A stretch of DNA of 64,000 nt from Streptomyces sp. NBC_00259 (GCF_036181745.1 NZ_CP108080.1:7629501-7693500); one strand, 5' to 3'; shown: positions 1 through 8,630, numbered from the stretch's first letter. The notes: a model not told the origin generated them from the sequence alone. Numbers and translations: made by a program.

Positions 1-208
1 GGAGCGTCCGGCTCGCGCTGCGCAGCGACACGAGGACGCTCGCCGGGGAGAGCGACAGCGACAGGACGGCGTTGGCCGTGCACCCGGCGGGCCCGGTGTC
101 CGTGGCCGTGGTGATCACCGTCACGAAGGTCGGGAAGCGTCCCATGACGCGCCGGAAGGTTCCCTGGTCCAGCAGGGATGCGGTGGGAAGGGTGGTCTCG
201 ATGGTCAT
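1..208 (-). CDS. Flavin reductase-like (FMN-binding) protein, 3' part missing
   Basis: The first 69 codons of a protein that runs off the left edge. The N-terminus has the GTFRRVMGRFPTFVTVITT pattern followed by a CTANAVLSLSLSP stretch, typical of the DIM6/HpaC flavin reductase fold that binds FMN and supplies reduced flavin to a partner monooxygenase. It starts at an ATG (208-206), 12 bases after the stop of the adenylation gene on the same strand, so it is probably the next gene of the same operon. A reductase here suggests a flavin-dependent oxygenase further left, or electron supply to one of the cluster's flavoenzymes. The fold is fairly sure; the partner is inference. The C-terminal half cannot be seen. 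Confidence 0.75.
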   Translation of the reverse strand, partial: MTIETTLPTASLLDQGTFRRVMGRFPTFVTVITTATDTGPAGCTANAVLSLSLSPASVLVSLRSASRTL

Positions 209-220
209 GGTGTGTGCCTC

Positions 221-1792
221 TCAGGCCGCTTCCGGTCGGGACAGGGAGGCGACCAGGGCGACCCGGTCGACCTTTCCGTTGGCGTTCAGCGGCAGCGCGG
301 GGGTGAACTCCACGGTGGCCGGCACCATGTAGGCGGGCAGCTTCGCGCGCAGGGCGCCGAGCAGTGCGGCCGGGTCCGCCGGGCCGCCGGTGCACAGGGC
401 GTGCAGCACCGGCTCGCCCTTGCGGCCGGGTACGGCCAGGACGACGGCGTCGGTGACGCCGGGCTGCCGCATCAACAGGTGCTCGATCTCGCCGAGTTCG
501 ACCCGGTAGCCGTGGATCTTCAGCTGGTGGTCGAGCCGGCCCAGGTGCACCAGCGTCCCGTCGACCTGCCTGACCCGGTCGCCGGTGCGGTACCAGTGGT
601 CCGCGGTGACCGGCCCGCAGCCGTCGTACACGGTGGCCCGCCGACCGTCGAACGAGCAGAAGCGGCCGGTGTTGTCCTGCGGTGCGAGGTAGCCGGGGAA
701 CCGCTGGCTGCCGCGTGCACACAACTCGCCCTCGTCGGCCGGGTGTCCGTCCTCGTCGAGGACCAGATACTCCTGGCCGGGGTACGCGGTGCCGATCGGC
801 ACGGTGGCGTTGCCGGTGTCCGGCCAGTCGGCCGGGTCCGCCGGCAGCCGGTACTCGGTCCAGGTGACGGTCATCTCGGTGGGGCCGTAGATGTTCTCCA
901 GCGTGCTGTTCGGGGCGGCGGCCGCCCAGGCCTCGGCGTGTGCCGTCTTGAGGGCTTCGCCGCAGAACAGGCTCCATCGGAGACCGGGCATGGCGCCGGG
1001 TTTCAGGGCACGCAGCCGCATCGCGATGGCCGCGACCGAGGGGACGGAGTTCCAGTGGGTGATCTGCCGCTCGTTGACGTAGCGCACCGGAGAGAGCACG
1101 TCGTTGCGGGTGGGCACGACGAGGGTGGCGCCCGAGCCCCAGGCGGCGAACATGTCGTACACCGACGGGTCGAAGGTGAGGTCGAAGGTCTGCGACACCC
1201 GGGCGCCGGGGCCGAGTCCGTAGCGGGGAATGACGTGGCTCAGGTAGGCGGCGACGTTGTCGTGGGTGACCGGGACGCCCTTGGGACGGCCGGTGGAGCC
1301 GGAGGTGAACAGGATGTACGCGAGGTCGCTGCCGGAGACGGCGCGCCCGGGCAGCTCCGGAGCGGTCGCGGCGGACCGGTCGAGAAGGTCCCGGTCGGTG
1401 AGCCGGATCACCGGGACGGGCAGCTCGTCCAGACCGGGCAGGCCGGCCTCGGCGACCACCAGATCGAGGCCGGCCTCCCGCGCCACGTCGCTGCTGCGGC
1501 CGATGGGGAAGGCCGGGTTGAGCGGCACCACCGTCGCGCCGAGCCGGCTGATCCCCAGATAGCCGGCGTATGCGAGGACGGAGCGCGAGGCGAGCAGTCC
1601 CACCCGGGCCGGCGGGCCGCCGTGCCCGGTGAGGACCGCCTCGGCGACGGATGCGGCAAGCGCGTCGAGGGCGGCGTAGGTGAGGTGGTGGCCGTCGACC
1701 TCCAGGGCGGTCACACCGTCCCCGTGGCGGTGCGCGGACCGCGCGAACCATTCGCCGAGCCGCGGTCGCGGCGCGTCGTCATGGGCGGACAT
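221..1792 (-). CDS. Stand-alone amino acid adenylation enzyme (AMP-binding)
   Basis: 523 residues, a complete free-standing A domain of the NRPS type. Visible are the P-loop-like LFTSGSTGRPKG (residues 161-172), YGPTE (302-306), the YRTGD and GRLDHQLKIHGYRVELGE hinge motifs, and the C-terminal NANGKVDR with the catalytic lysine. The TFDPSVYD stretch keeps an Asp (about 208) at the position that normally contacts the substrate alpha-amino group, so an amino acid is the likely substrate; I cannot read its identity. It should form aminoacyl-AMP and load one of the nearby carrier proteins. The ATG at 1792 overlaps the preceding stop (TGATG), so I reject longer upstream frames. No condensation or thiolation domain is attached. 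Confidence 0.9.
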   Translation of the reverse strand: MSAHDDAPRPRLGEWFARSAHRHGDGVTALEVDGHHLTYAALDALAASVAEAVLTGHGGPPARVGLLASRSVLAYAGYLGISRLGATVVPLNPAFPIGRSSDVAREAGLDLVVAEAGLPGLDELPVPVIRLTDRDLLDRSAATAPELPGRAVSGSDLAYILFTSGSTGRPKGVPVTHDNVAAYLSHVIPRYGLGPGARVSQTFDLTFDPSVYDMFAAWGSGATLVVPTRNDVLSPVRYVNERQITHWNSVPSVAAIAMRLRALKPGAMPGLRWSLFCGEALKTAHAEAWAAAAPNSTLENIYGPTEMTVTWTEYRLPADPADWPDTGNATVPIGTAYPGQEYLVLDEDGHPADEGELCARGSQRFPGYLAPQDNTGRFCSFDGRRATVYDGCGPVTADHWYRTGDRVRQVDGTLVHLGRLDHQLKIHGYRVELGEIEHLLMRQPGVTDAVVLAVPGRKGEPVLHALCTGGPADPAALLGALRAKLPAYMVPATVEFTPALPLNANGKVDRVALVASLSRPEAA

Positions 1793-2838
1793 CAGCGCTG
1801 TTCCTCCTTCTGTACGCGTGTCGTGGTCCGGATGAGGTCGTCGAAGGCCTTCGCGACGACTCCGGGGCGCGGGCGGCCCCGCTCGGCCGAGGTGACGGCG
1901 AAGCGGAGGGAGCGGGGAAGCTCCCCCCAGCTCGCCGCGGCGGCCTCCGCGGCCGCACGGGACACCGCGCCGGTGCGCGCCAGGAACTCCAGGCGGTGGC
2001 GCTGGTGCCGGGAGGCGGCCCACAGGTCGTCGGCGTGGGCTGCGAGCAGGGCCGGGTCCGCGCCGAGCCGCGCGGCGAGGAAGGCGAGCGACTCCGCCTG
2101 TGCGTGGAGCCACCGGCCCACCGGCGGGGCGGTGGGCGCCGAGGAGTGCCGTTCCAGCCAGCGGTACTGTTCCGGGCCGGGCAGTTCCACGGCGGTGCCG
2201 AGGGCGTGGACGTCCCGCAGCGTGTACTGCGGGGCGAGGGTGCCCAGCGGGGCGAGGAGCGCGCGCAGGGCGGTGTCGTCGACGACGCCGGTGTGCGGGC
2301 GCTGCTCGCCTTCGGGGAGGAGGGCCGCGAACCGGTCGGTGACCTGCCAGGCGTCGGCTTGACCGGGCGCGGGTTCCAGCAGGACCCAGTGCGCCGCGGT
2401 GGACACCTCGTACGCCGGGGACCAGGGCACGGTACGTGTATTGGCGACGGCGAGGACACGGCCGTTGCGGCGGGCCTCCGCGCGCAGGGCGGCCAGTGCC
2501 TCGGGCCAGTGGGCGGTGCCTCCGTAGGCAAGCAGGCCGGAGGCGTCCTCGCCGTCGATGCGGGAGTGGTGGGAGAACGCGAGGCGGCCGCTGGGGTGGT
2601 CGGTGCGGACCGAGAGCCGGATGGCCCGGGCGAGCCGGTCGCCCACGTCGGGGAGTTCAGGTTCCAGGTAGGCCACCAGAGCGGCGGTGTAGCAGCTCAG
2701 TTCCGGCGTCCGCGCCGGGTCGGCGGGCCCTGCGGCCGCGCCGCGGGCTTCGGGGACGGCGGCCGGGGCGGTGTCCGTGCGGTTCGTGCCGTCGCGCGCG
2801 GCGCCGTGTGTCACGTCGTTCATCAGGGCGTTCGTCAT
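1792..2838 (-). CDS. BtrH-like acyltransferase/cysteine-dyad protein
   Basis: 348 residues, resembling the butirosin BtrH N-terminal family, which moves an acyl group from a carrier protein to an amine. Cys49 lies in an SCYTAALVAYL segment and His150 in STAAHWVLLEP, preceded by NTRTVPWSPAY; these fit the Cys-His dyad arrangement by eye. The C-terminal half is Ala/Arg-rich and helical without a motif I recognise. The ATG at 2838 gives an ATGA overlap with the PPTase gene. A second protein with the same fold lies at 6127-7242, here fused to a carrier domain, so the cluster probably has two transfer or release steps. Fold assignment is moderate; acyl donor and acceptor are unknown. Confidence 0.55.
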   Translation of the reverse strand: MTNALMNDVTHGAARDGTNRTDTAPAAVPEARGAAAGPADPARTPELSCYTAALVAYLEPELPDVGDRLARAIRLSVRTDHPSGRLAFSHHSRIDGEDASGLLAYGGTAHWPEALAALRAEARRNGRVLAVANTRTVPWSPAYEVSTAAHWVLLEPAPGQADAWQVTDRFAALLPEGEQRPHTGVVDDTALRALLAPLGTLAPQYTLRDVHALGTAVELPGPEQYRWLERHSSAPTAPPVGRWLHAQAESLAFLAARLGADPALLAAHADDLWAASRHQRHRLEFLARTGAVSRAAAEAAAASWGELPRSLRFAVTSAERGRPRPGVVAKAFDDLIRTTTRVQKEEQR

Positions 2839-3437
2839 GCCGCCTCCCATGCGCAGCTCAGGGGTGTCTCGAAGGTGTCGCGCAGGCTGCGCCACATGAA
2901 GCCTTTCCAGGTGCCGGTGGTCTGGCCGGGGCCCACGTCGACGGTCCACGGGCCGCCGGCGAGGCCGCTTCCCTCGGCCTTCACACAGGCCTCCTGAGCG
3001 GTCCATATCCAGGCGAACTCCCGCGAACGCTCGCCAGGCGGAAGGGCGTTGACCGCCTCGTGCCCGGCGCGGACGCAGCGGCGGACGACGCCGGGGGCGA
3101 GGTGTTCGGTCGGCTGCTGCACGTCGATGCCGACGGCGCGGCCCACGCCGACGCAGGCGGCGAAGTGGCCCTCGTCGTGGGCGATGCTGATGGCGAGGTC
3201 GGGCCGGTCGGGCAGGGCGGGCTTACCGTTCGCTCCGGGGACGACCCGCAGGCTCTCGGCCCCGGGCGTGACCTCGGCCAGCAGCCGGCGCAGCAGGGCG
3301 CGACCGGCGAGGAACTCCTCGGCCCGCCAGGCGGCCATGCCGGCGGCGGCCGCGAGGTCGTGCGGGTGACCGCCCGGTGGTGCGGTGACGCGTCCCGACA
3401 CCGCCCACACCTGAGGGACGATCTCGAAGACGTTCAT
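2835..3437 (-). CDS. 4'-phosphopantetheinyl transferase (Sfp-type)
   Basis: 200 residues. It carries the GIDVQ motif and the WTAQEACVKAEGSGL motif (family form W-x-x-KEA-x-x-K) that bind Mg2+ and CoA in Sfp-type transferases, plus the upstream KPALPDRPDLAISIAHDEG segment with the conserved SxSH-like region. It should convert the apo carrier proteins of this operon to holo form. The Lys of KEA is Gln here, a conservative departure. The ATG at 3437 overlaps the preceding stop (ATGA) and the stop overlaps the next start. A dedicated PPTase embedded in the operon supports carrier-protein-dependent chemistry for the whole cluster. Confidence 0.9.
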   Translation of the reverse strand: MNVFEIVPQVWAVSGRVTAPPGGHPHDLAAAAGMAAWRAEEFLAGRALLRRLLAEVTPGAESLRVVPGANGKPALPDRPDLAISIAHDEGHFAACVGVGRAVGIDVQQPTEHLAPGVVRRCVRAGHEAVNALPPGERSREFAWIWTAQEACVKAEGSGLAGGPWTVDVGPGQTTGTWKGFMWRSLRDTFETPLSCAWEAA

Positions 3438-4600
3438 GACGGCAGCTCCGCGAGGAGCGAGTCGGCGGAGCCGGCCACGGCGGTCAGGACGATCTCCGTG
3501 GTGCCGCCGCCGATGCCCCACAGCGCCGCCTGGGCCCGGGTCCACTGGGCGCCGCCGGCGGCGAAGCCTTCGGCGCCCTGGAGTTGGGCGCATTCGGCCA
3601 GGACGGAGGCGACCGTACGGGCCGCGCTCGCCTTGAGCAGGGCCGCCGCGGCGGTGTCGTGGCGGCCCGCGACGCGCTCGCCCAGGCGGTCCACGAGGGC
3701 GGCCAGCTCGTGGGTGCGGAGCAGGACGGCGGCGAACCGCTGCCGGATGCTCTCCAGTTGCCACAGCGTGCCGTCGCCGTACGCACGTCCCTGGAGATAC
3801 TCCTTGGTCCGGCGCAGCGTGCGTGTGCACAGGGCCACACCCCACAGCGTGCCGGTGAGCCGTTCGACGGCGATGTGCGTCGCGAAGGACGTCATGCCTC
3901 GTCCGACCCGTCCGACGAGGTGCTCGCGGGGCAGGCGCACCTCGTCGAGGCGGATGTGTCCGGTGCCGGAGCCGTCGAACAGCGGGGTGTCGGCCGGTTC
4001 GACGGTCACGCCGGGTGCGCCGGCGGGCACCAGGACCCAGGTGAAGCTGGTGAAGTGGCGGCCGTCCCGGTGGCGGGCGAGGACGAGCAGGTGGTCGGCG
4101 TAGAGGGCGCCCGTGATCCAGCGTTTGGTGCCGGTCACGGTGACGCCGTCGTCGTCGACGGCCACCGTGGTGCCGAGGCCGGCGAGGTCCGCTCCGGATC
4201 CCTCGTCGGACGCGGCCAGGGCGACGACGGCGTGGCCGGCGAGGGCGTCCCGCAGGGCGCGACCGGCCGGATCGCCGCCGAGGGTGAGCAGCGGTAGTGC
4301 GGTGGATATCTGGACGCACACCGAGAGGGTGGCGCCGATGCCGAAGCGGGCGTCGACGTCGGTCATGAGCCGGCCGAGGGTGTCGGGGAGGACACCGGAG
4401 GCCGGGTCGCCGCCGCGGTAGACGGCGGCCAGCCGGCCGGCGTCGCCGAGGGCGGCCCAGATCCGGCGGCCGTCCGCCTCCGGTGGCAGCGCGTCGAGCC
4501 CGGTGGCGGTGGCGCCCGCGGCCTTGCCGGGCCCGGCCCCGGGCGGCGCCGATCCGGCCGCACCTGCCGGTGCGAGCCGGAGCACGGCCTGGTCAGACAA
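3434..4600 (-). CDS. Acyl-CoA/acyl-ACP dehydrogenase-like flavoprotein
   Basis: 388 residues. It shows ACAD features: ALAASDEGSGADLAG, GTKRWITGALYADHLLVLAR, and a C-terminal WGIGGGTTEIVL where the family has YEGTxEI. At the canonical catalytic Glu of medium-chain enzymes a Gly is present in my by-eye alignment, so the base may lie elsewhere or the chemistry may not be a simple alpha,beta-dehydrogenation. The start is most likely TTG at 4600, overlapping the end of the preceding dehydrogenase by 8 bases. It is paired with another ACAD-type gene and flanked by carrier proteins, so the substrate is probably an ACP-bound acyl or aminoacyl group. Confidence 0.8.
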   Translation of the reverse strand: MSDQAVLRLAPAGAAGSAPPGAGPGKAAGATATGLDALPPEADGRRIWAALGDAGRLAAVYRGGDPASGVLPDTLGRLMTDVDARFGIGATLSVCVQISTALPLLTLGGDPAGRALRDALAGHAVVALAASDEGSGADLAGLGTTVAVDDDGVTVTGTKRWITGALYADHLLVLARHRDGRHFTSFTWVLVPAGAPGVTVEPADTPLFDGSGTGHIRLDEVRLPREHLVGRVGRGMTSFATHIAVERLTGTLWGVALCTRTLRRTKEYLQGRAYGDGTLWQLESIRQRFAAVLLRTHELAALVDRLGERVAGRHDTAAAALLKASAARTVASVLAECAQLQGAEGFAAGGAQWTRAQAALWGIGGGTTEIVLTAVAGSADSLLAELPS

Positions 4601-5798
4601 GACGCACCTCCGGGTCGAGCAGTGCGAGGCGGCCGTCGGCTTGGTGCAGACGGTCGTTGCTGTAGTTCAGGGGCGCCGAGCGCAGGTCGCGCAGCGCCGC
4701 TTCGAGTCCGGTGGCGGAGTCCTTGAGGTAGCCGTCGCGCAGCCCCACGGCGGCGACCAGGTCGTCGACCGCCGCGTGGCACTGCTCCGATGCGGTGATC
4801 TTCAGGGCGTTGAGCAGCAGCTGGATGCGGGGCTGGGACAGGTCCGCGGCGGCGCGCACCGCCTGCTCGGTGTGGCGGAGCAGGGCGTTGACGGTGTCGA
4901 TCTTCTGGCGGGCCGCCGAGAGCCGGCCGAGCAGCAGTTCGGAGCCGAGGTCGAAGCGGCGCCGGCCGGCGGGGCTGCGCAGCATGCGGACGACTCGGGA
5001 GAGGGCGCCGGCGGCGGTGCCCAGCCAGGCGGCCGACCACGCGAGGTGGGCCAGGGGCCCGAACACCTCGCTCGCGATGACGGAGAACGAGCCGTGTTCG
5101 CCCACCACTTGGTGGGCGGGGACCGTTCCGCTCAGCCGGAGCGCGACACTGTGGCTGGCCCGCATGCCCATCGGGTTCCAGTCCCCGCTCGGTTCGACGG
5201 TCAGCTGACCGCGGTCGGCGTACACGAGGGAGACCTCGCTCGGCGAGGCCGCGCCGGGGGCTCGTACGGTGATCAGGAAGCCGTCGGCGTGGGCGCCGCC
5301 GGTGACGATCGGTGCGAACCGGTCGATGACCAGGCCGCGGTCGTCGCCGCGTGCCTCGGATTCGGCGGTCAGCAGGTGGCCGCCCTTGCCGGCCTCGGTG
5401 GTGACGGAGGCGAGATAGAGCTCGCCGGCGCCGATCCTGGACAGCAGGTCGTCGCGCAGCCGTGGTGCCGCGTGCCGGGTGACGGCGGCGACCTGCTGGC
5501 AGTGCATGCCGAGGATCATGGCCACGGACATGTCGGCGCGGCCGAGTTCGGTGCAGACGTCGAGCAGGTCGGTCAGGGTGCCGCCGAGTCCGCCGTGGTC
5601 GGCGGGGACGGTCAGGCCGAGCAGACCGGACTCGCGCAGCGCGGCGAGCGCCTCGACGGGGAAGTCGGCGTCGCGGTCGTGGCGGCGGGCGTGCTCGGCG
5701 GCTGTTCGTGCGACGTGGCGGGCGCGTTCCAGGGGAGTGCGTCGGGGGGCCGCGCCGCCGCCCGGGTCTTCGGGAGCGATGGCGGGTGCGGTGCTCAT
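4593..5798 (-). CDS. Acyl-CoA dehydrogenase-like flavoprotein, second of a pair
   Basis: 401 residues. The N-terminal helical domain includes FPVEALAALRESGLLGLTVPADHGGLGG, the middle has SVTTEAGKGGHLLTAES and GDWNPMGMRASHSVAL, and the C-terminal helical bundle ends in a SNDRLHQADG stretch. These place it in the ACAD superfamily. I do not see the usual YEGT-type catalytic Glu motif near the C-terminus. It starts at ATG 5798, overlapping the stop of the carrier-protein gene (ATGA), which strongly suggests that it works on the acyl group carried by that ACP. Together with its neighbour it may form a heteromeric dehydrogenase; that is inference. Confidence 0.8.
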   Translation of the reverse strand: MSTAPAIAPEDPGGGAAPRRTPLERARHVARTAAEHARRHDRDADFPVEALAALRESGLLGLTVPADHGGLGGTLTDLLDVCTELGRADMSVAMILGMHCQQVAAVTRHAAPRLRDDLLSRIGAGELYLASVTTEAGKGGHLLTAESEARGDDRGLVIDRFAPIVTGGAHADGFLITVRAPGAASPSEVSLVYADRGQLTVEPSGDWNPMGMRASHSVALRLSGTVPAHQVVGEHGSFSVIASEVFGPLAHLAWSAAWLGTAAGALSRVVRMLRSPAGRRRFDLGSELLLGRLSAARQKIDTVNALLRHTEQAVRAAADLSQPRIQLLLNALKITASEQCHAAVDDLVAAVGLRDGYLKDSATGLEAALRDLRSAPLNYSNDRLHQADGRLALLDPEVRLV

Positions 5799-6052
5799 GC
5801 GGCGTCCACCAGACCCTGGTCGCCGCCGGCCGCCGCGATGGCTTTCCAGAGCGTGCCGGCGGTGGCGAAGGTGGCGTCGTTGAGGTCCTCGTCGGGCAGG
5901 GAGACGTCGAAGGTGTCCTCGATGGCGAAGAGCAGCTCGATGGACTGCATCGAGTCCAGGCCGAGCTTGCGCAGGTCGGAGGCTTCGGTGAGTTCCTGGT
6001 CGCCGAGGTACTTGAGGAACGGGGCGAGCAGGTCGGTGAAGCGTGCGTCCAC
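5795..6052 (-). CDS. Free-standing acyl/peptidyl carrier protein
   Basis: 85 residues with the carrier-protein four-helix pattern and a classical LGLDSMQSIELLF motif; Ser34 is the predicted phosphopantetheine site. Helix III is acidic (EDTFDVSLPDEDL), as in ACPs. A GTG start at 6052 is preceded by a GGAG seven bases upstream; there is no better start. Its stop overlaps the ATG of the first dehydrogenase. It is the most orthodox of the three carrier domains in the operon, the other two having lost the Asp before the Ser. Likely partners are the A enzyme, the dehydrogenase pair and a BtrH-like transferase. Confidence 0.9.
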   Translation of the reverse strand: MDARFTDLLAPFLKYLGDQELTEASDLRKLGLDSMQSIELLFAIEDTFDVSLPDEDLNDATFATAGTLWKAIAAAGGDQGLVDAA

Positions 6053-6126
6053 GGTGCTACTCCTGTGGTGGGTCGGTGGTCTGACGTCGGCAAGGGGCGG
6101 ATGCCAGAAGGGTCGGGGCGACGACG

Positions 6127-7242
6127 TCAGCGGGCCTGGGCGCTCTGCACGAGCCGGCACAGGTCGTCGATGCGGTGGAGGTTCTCCGGCAGGAGGTCCT
6201 CGGCGGCGAACTCGATGCCGAGCCGCTCCTCCAGGGCCTCGACGATCTCGACGACCTGGAAGGAGTTGAAGCCGGGGACGGCCGTAAGGGAGGGCGCGGC
6301 GAGGACCGCCGCGGTGTCGATGCCGAGGATGTCGGCAACGGTCTCGGTCACCGTCTCGCGCAGCGGGTTCCGCGGCGCGTCGAACAGGGCGCGGTCGGCA
6401 TGCAGCGCGTCGGTGAGGTCGGCCGTCAGCCGGGCCGGCTCGGGGCGGCCCCGTTGCACCCGGCGCATGGCGAGGAACGCCTGCTCGGCGAGCCGGTCCA
6501 GCCGCTTCAGATGGTCGTCGGTGCCGGGGGCGGGGGTCCGGCCGGTGGCGGCCAGGAACTCGGCGTGCAGTCGCCGGGAGCGGGCCAGCAGCCAGGTCTC
6601 GGTGGTCAGTTGGTCGAGGGCGGCGAACCGGTCCGGGTGGTCCGCGTAGGCGGCGGCGTAGGCGTCGACGTCGCCGTACTCGCCGGCCGGGCCGACATCC
6701 GGTGCCCCGGCCGCGGCTCGTTCGAGAACCATCACCAGGGAGGACTGCGGCAGTTCGGCCCAGTCCAGGACCCACTCGCCCGGGGAGGCGAGGCCCCAGG
6801 GGGTGTGGCTGTGGTAGGCGTCGGAGACGAGGGCGCGGTCGCCCTCGGCCGCCACCAGGTAGCTGTGCTGCATGTGCCGCTGCCGGTGGTAGGGCAGCCA
6901 CGGCATGTCGTAGGTGTCGGCCATGACGTACAGGGGGCCGTGCGCCGCGGCCAGTGCGGCCAGTTCCGTGGGCGGTACGTCGTGGCGGCGCAGCCGCTCG
7001 ACCAGGCCGATGTCGGCGATGGCGGCCAGCTGGTGCTCGGCCTCCGGCTCGACGGTGGGCAGCTCGTGGGGTCCGGGCCGCGGCGCGAAGCGGACGGTGG
7101 CGCCGAGGGCCAGGTGGGTGTCCGGTCCGTGGAAGCGGTCGGCGAGCACGGCGAGGTTGGACTGGACGCAGTCGAGCAGCTCGGCGCGGACGGTCCCCGC
7201 CGTCGTGCCTCGCGATGGGGCCGTCTCGGCGGTCAGGGTCAT
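6127..7242 (-). CDS. BtrH-like acyltransferase fused to a C-terminal carrier protein
   Basis: 371 residues. The N-terminal part (about 20-180) resembles BtrH N-terminal proteins: Cys25 in LLDCVQSNLAVL and His126 in HMQHSYLV, preceded by the characteristic ADTYDMPWLPYH segment. Residues 180-290 are helical, and the last 80 or so form a carrier domain with PGFNSFQVVEIVEAL, in which Ser327 is the predicted phosphopantetheine site (FNS instead of DSL). A transferase with its own acyl carrier could load itself and pass the acyl group to an amine. ATG 7242 overlaps the stop of the TrpB-like gene (ATGA). A 74-base gap separates it from the next ACP gene. Domain calls are moderate; the substrate is unknown. 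Confidence 0.65.
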   Translation of the reverse strand: MTLTAETAPSRGTTAGTVRAELLDCVQSNLAVLADRFHGPDTHLALGATVRFAPRPGPHELPTVEPEAEHQLAAIADIGLVERLRRHDVPPTELAALAAAHGPLYVMADTYDMPWLPYHRQRHMQHSYLVAAEGDRALVSDAYHSHTPWGLASPGEWVLDWAELPQSSLVMVLERAAAGAPDVGPAGEYGDVDAYAAAYADHPDRFAALDQLTTETWLLARSRRLHAEFLAATGRTPAPGTDDHLKRLDRLAEQAFLAMRRVQRGRPEPARLTADLTDALHADRALFDAPRNPLRETVTETVADILGIDTAAVLAAPSLTAVPGFNSFQVVEIVEALEERLGIEFAAEDLLPENLHRIDDLCRLVQSAQAR

Positions 7243-8630
7243 CGCGGGCCTCCGAGCGGGCCGCCGGCGGACAACAGGCTGCCGCGGGGCGGAGAGGAGG
7301 CGTCCTGTCCGACGGGGGTGAGTCCGGAGACGGCGCTCATCAGGGCCTGCTCGCTGGGTGCCTCGTCGCCCAGTTCGTCGTTGAGCAGCTGCTCGTACGC
7401 GGCGAGGTCGAGGTAGCCGTGACCGCTGACGCAGACGAGGACGCCGTTCTGGGCGCGCATGCCGTCCGCGCCGGAGGTGGCGAGCTTGGCGGCCGCGGCG
7501 AGCGCGTGGCCCGACTCGGGGGCGGGCAGCACGCATTCGTTGCGGGTGAGCAGCCGGCCCGCGTCGAGGGCCTCCTGCTGGGTGACGGCGGTGGCGGCGA
7601 TGTCGCCGGTGTGCCGCATCGCCGAGATGATCTTGGCGGCGCCGTGGAAGCGGAGGCCGGCCGAGTGGGCGTCCGGGATCGGGTAGTCGCTGCCGATGGT
7701 GTACATCGCCTCCAGGGGGCCGGTACCGGTGGCGTCCGTCTTGTCGTACGCGTACACGCCGCGGGTGAGTTTGGGCGCGGTGGCGGACTCGGCGGCGACC
7801 AGGGTGGGGCCCTGGGTGCCCGTGGCCCGGGCCCCGGCGTGGAAGGGCAGGGCGATGCCGCCGAAGTTGGAGCCGGCGCCGACCGCGCCGACGACCATGT
7901 CCACCGTCGCGTCCAGGTCGGCGAGCTGGTCCTGCGCCTCTATGCCGATGACCGACTGGTGCAGGATGCTGTAGGTCTCGCCGCTGCCGATGCAGAAGGC
8001 GACGCCGTCGTGGGTGGAGGCGTACTCGACGGCCTCGCCGATCGCCAGCGCGAGGCTGTTGCCGATGCCTTCGCCGCGCCGGTCGGCGACGCCGGTCAGC
8101 CCGCTGGGGCTCGAGTGGATCTCGGCGCCGAGCATGCGCATCAGCACCCCGCGGTACGGTTTGCGGCGCAGACTGGAATCGACCATGAAGACCCGGCAGC
8201 GCAGGCCGAACAGCGCGCAGGCGGCGGCCATCGCGGTGCCCCACTGACCTGCGCCGGTGCCGGTGACCAGTTCCTTCACGCCGGCCTGCTGGTAGTAGTA
8301 GGCCTGGGCGAGGGCGGTGTTCAGCTTGTGGCTGCCGGAGATGTTGCCGCCCTCGTACTTCATGTAGACGGGCACCCGGGAGCCGATGGCCCGCTCGAAG
8401 CCGGTCGCCCGCCACAGCGGGGTGGGCCGGAACTGGCGGTAGGCGGCGAGGATCTCCTTCGGGATGTCCCAGTACTCGCGTTCCAGGACGCTCTGCCGGA
8501 CCAGCTCCATGGGCAGGTTGACACCGACTCCGGTGCCTGCTGCGGCCGTCGCGGGGGTCACGTCCGGGGGCATCGGGGTGGTGAGGTGGGGGAGGGCGCT
8601 GCGCCAGCGGGTGGGGAGTGCGATGGTCAT
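7239..8630 (-). CDS. TrpB2-like PLP-dependent beta-replacement enzyme lacking the catalytic Glu
   Basis: 463 residues, homologous to tryptophan synthase beta chain type 2. The PLP lysine is Lys102 in GGNISGSHKLNTALAQ, and FRPTPLWRA, GAGQWGTAMAAACALFGL and SLRRKPYRGVLMRMLGAEIHSSPS follow the TrpB2 pattern. The ETGAG motif, whose Glu (E109 in enteric TrpB) handles the indole nucleophile, reads GTGAG here (Gly124); the codon is GGC in the DNA. The enzyme is therefore unlikely to make tryptophan and may join another nucleophile to an aminoacrylate, or eliminate. It overlaps the ACP gene upstream and the BtrH-ACP gene downstream, so its substrate or product may be carrier-bound. Family sure, reaction unknown. 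Confidence 0.85.
   Translation of the reverse strand: MTIALPTRWRSALPHLTTPMPPDVTPATAAAGTGVGVNLPMELVRQSVLEREYWDIPKEILAAYRQFRPTPLWRATGFERAIGSRVPVYMKYEGGNISGSHKLNTALAQAYYYQQAGVKELVTGTGAGQWGTAMAAACALFGLRCRVFMVDSSLRRKPYRGVLMRMLGAEIHSSPSGLTGVADRRGEGIGNSLALAIGEAVEYASTHDGVAFCIGSGETYSILHQSVIGIEAQDQLADLDATVDMVVGAVGAGSNFGGIALPFHAGARATGTQGPTLVAAESATAPKLTRGVYAYDKTDATGTGPLEAMYTIGSDYPIPDAHSAGLRFHGAAKIISAMRHTGDIAATAVTQQEALDAGRLLTRNECVLPAPESGHALAAAAKLATSGADGMRAQNGVLVCVSGHGYLDLAAYEQLLNDELGDEAPSEQALMSAVSGLTPVGQDASSPPRGSLLSAGGPLGGPR

Noticed and set aside
212..2362. Long plus-strand open frame of over 700 codons opposite the adenylation gene
   Set aside because: It has no motif, no ribosome site and the composition expected of an antisense frame in GC-rich DNA; the minus strand encodes a recognisable A domain.
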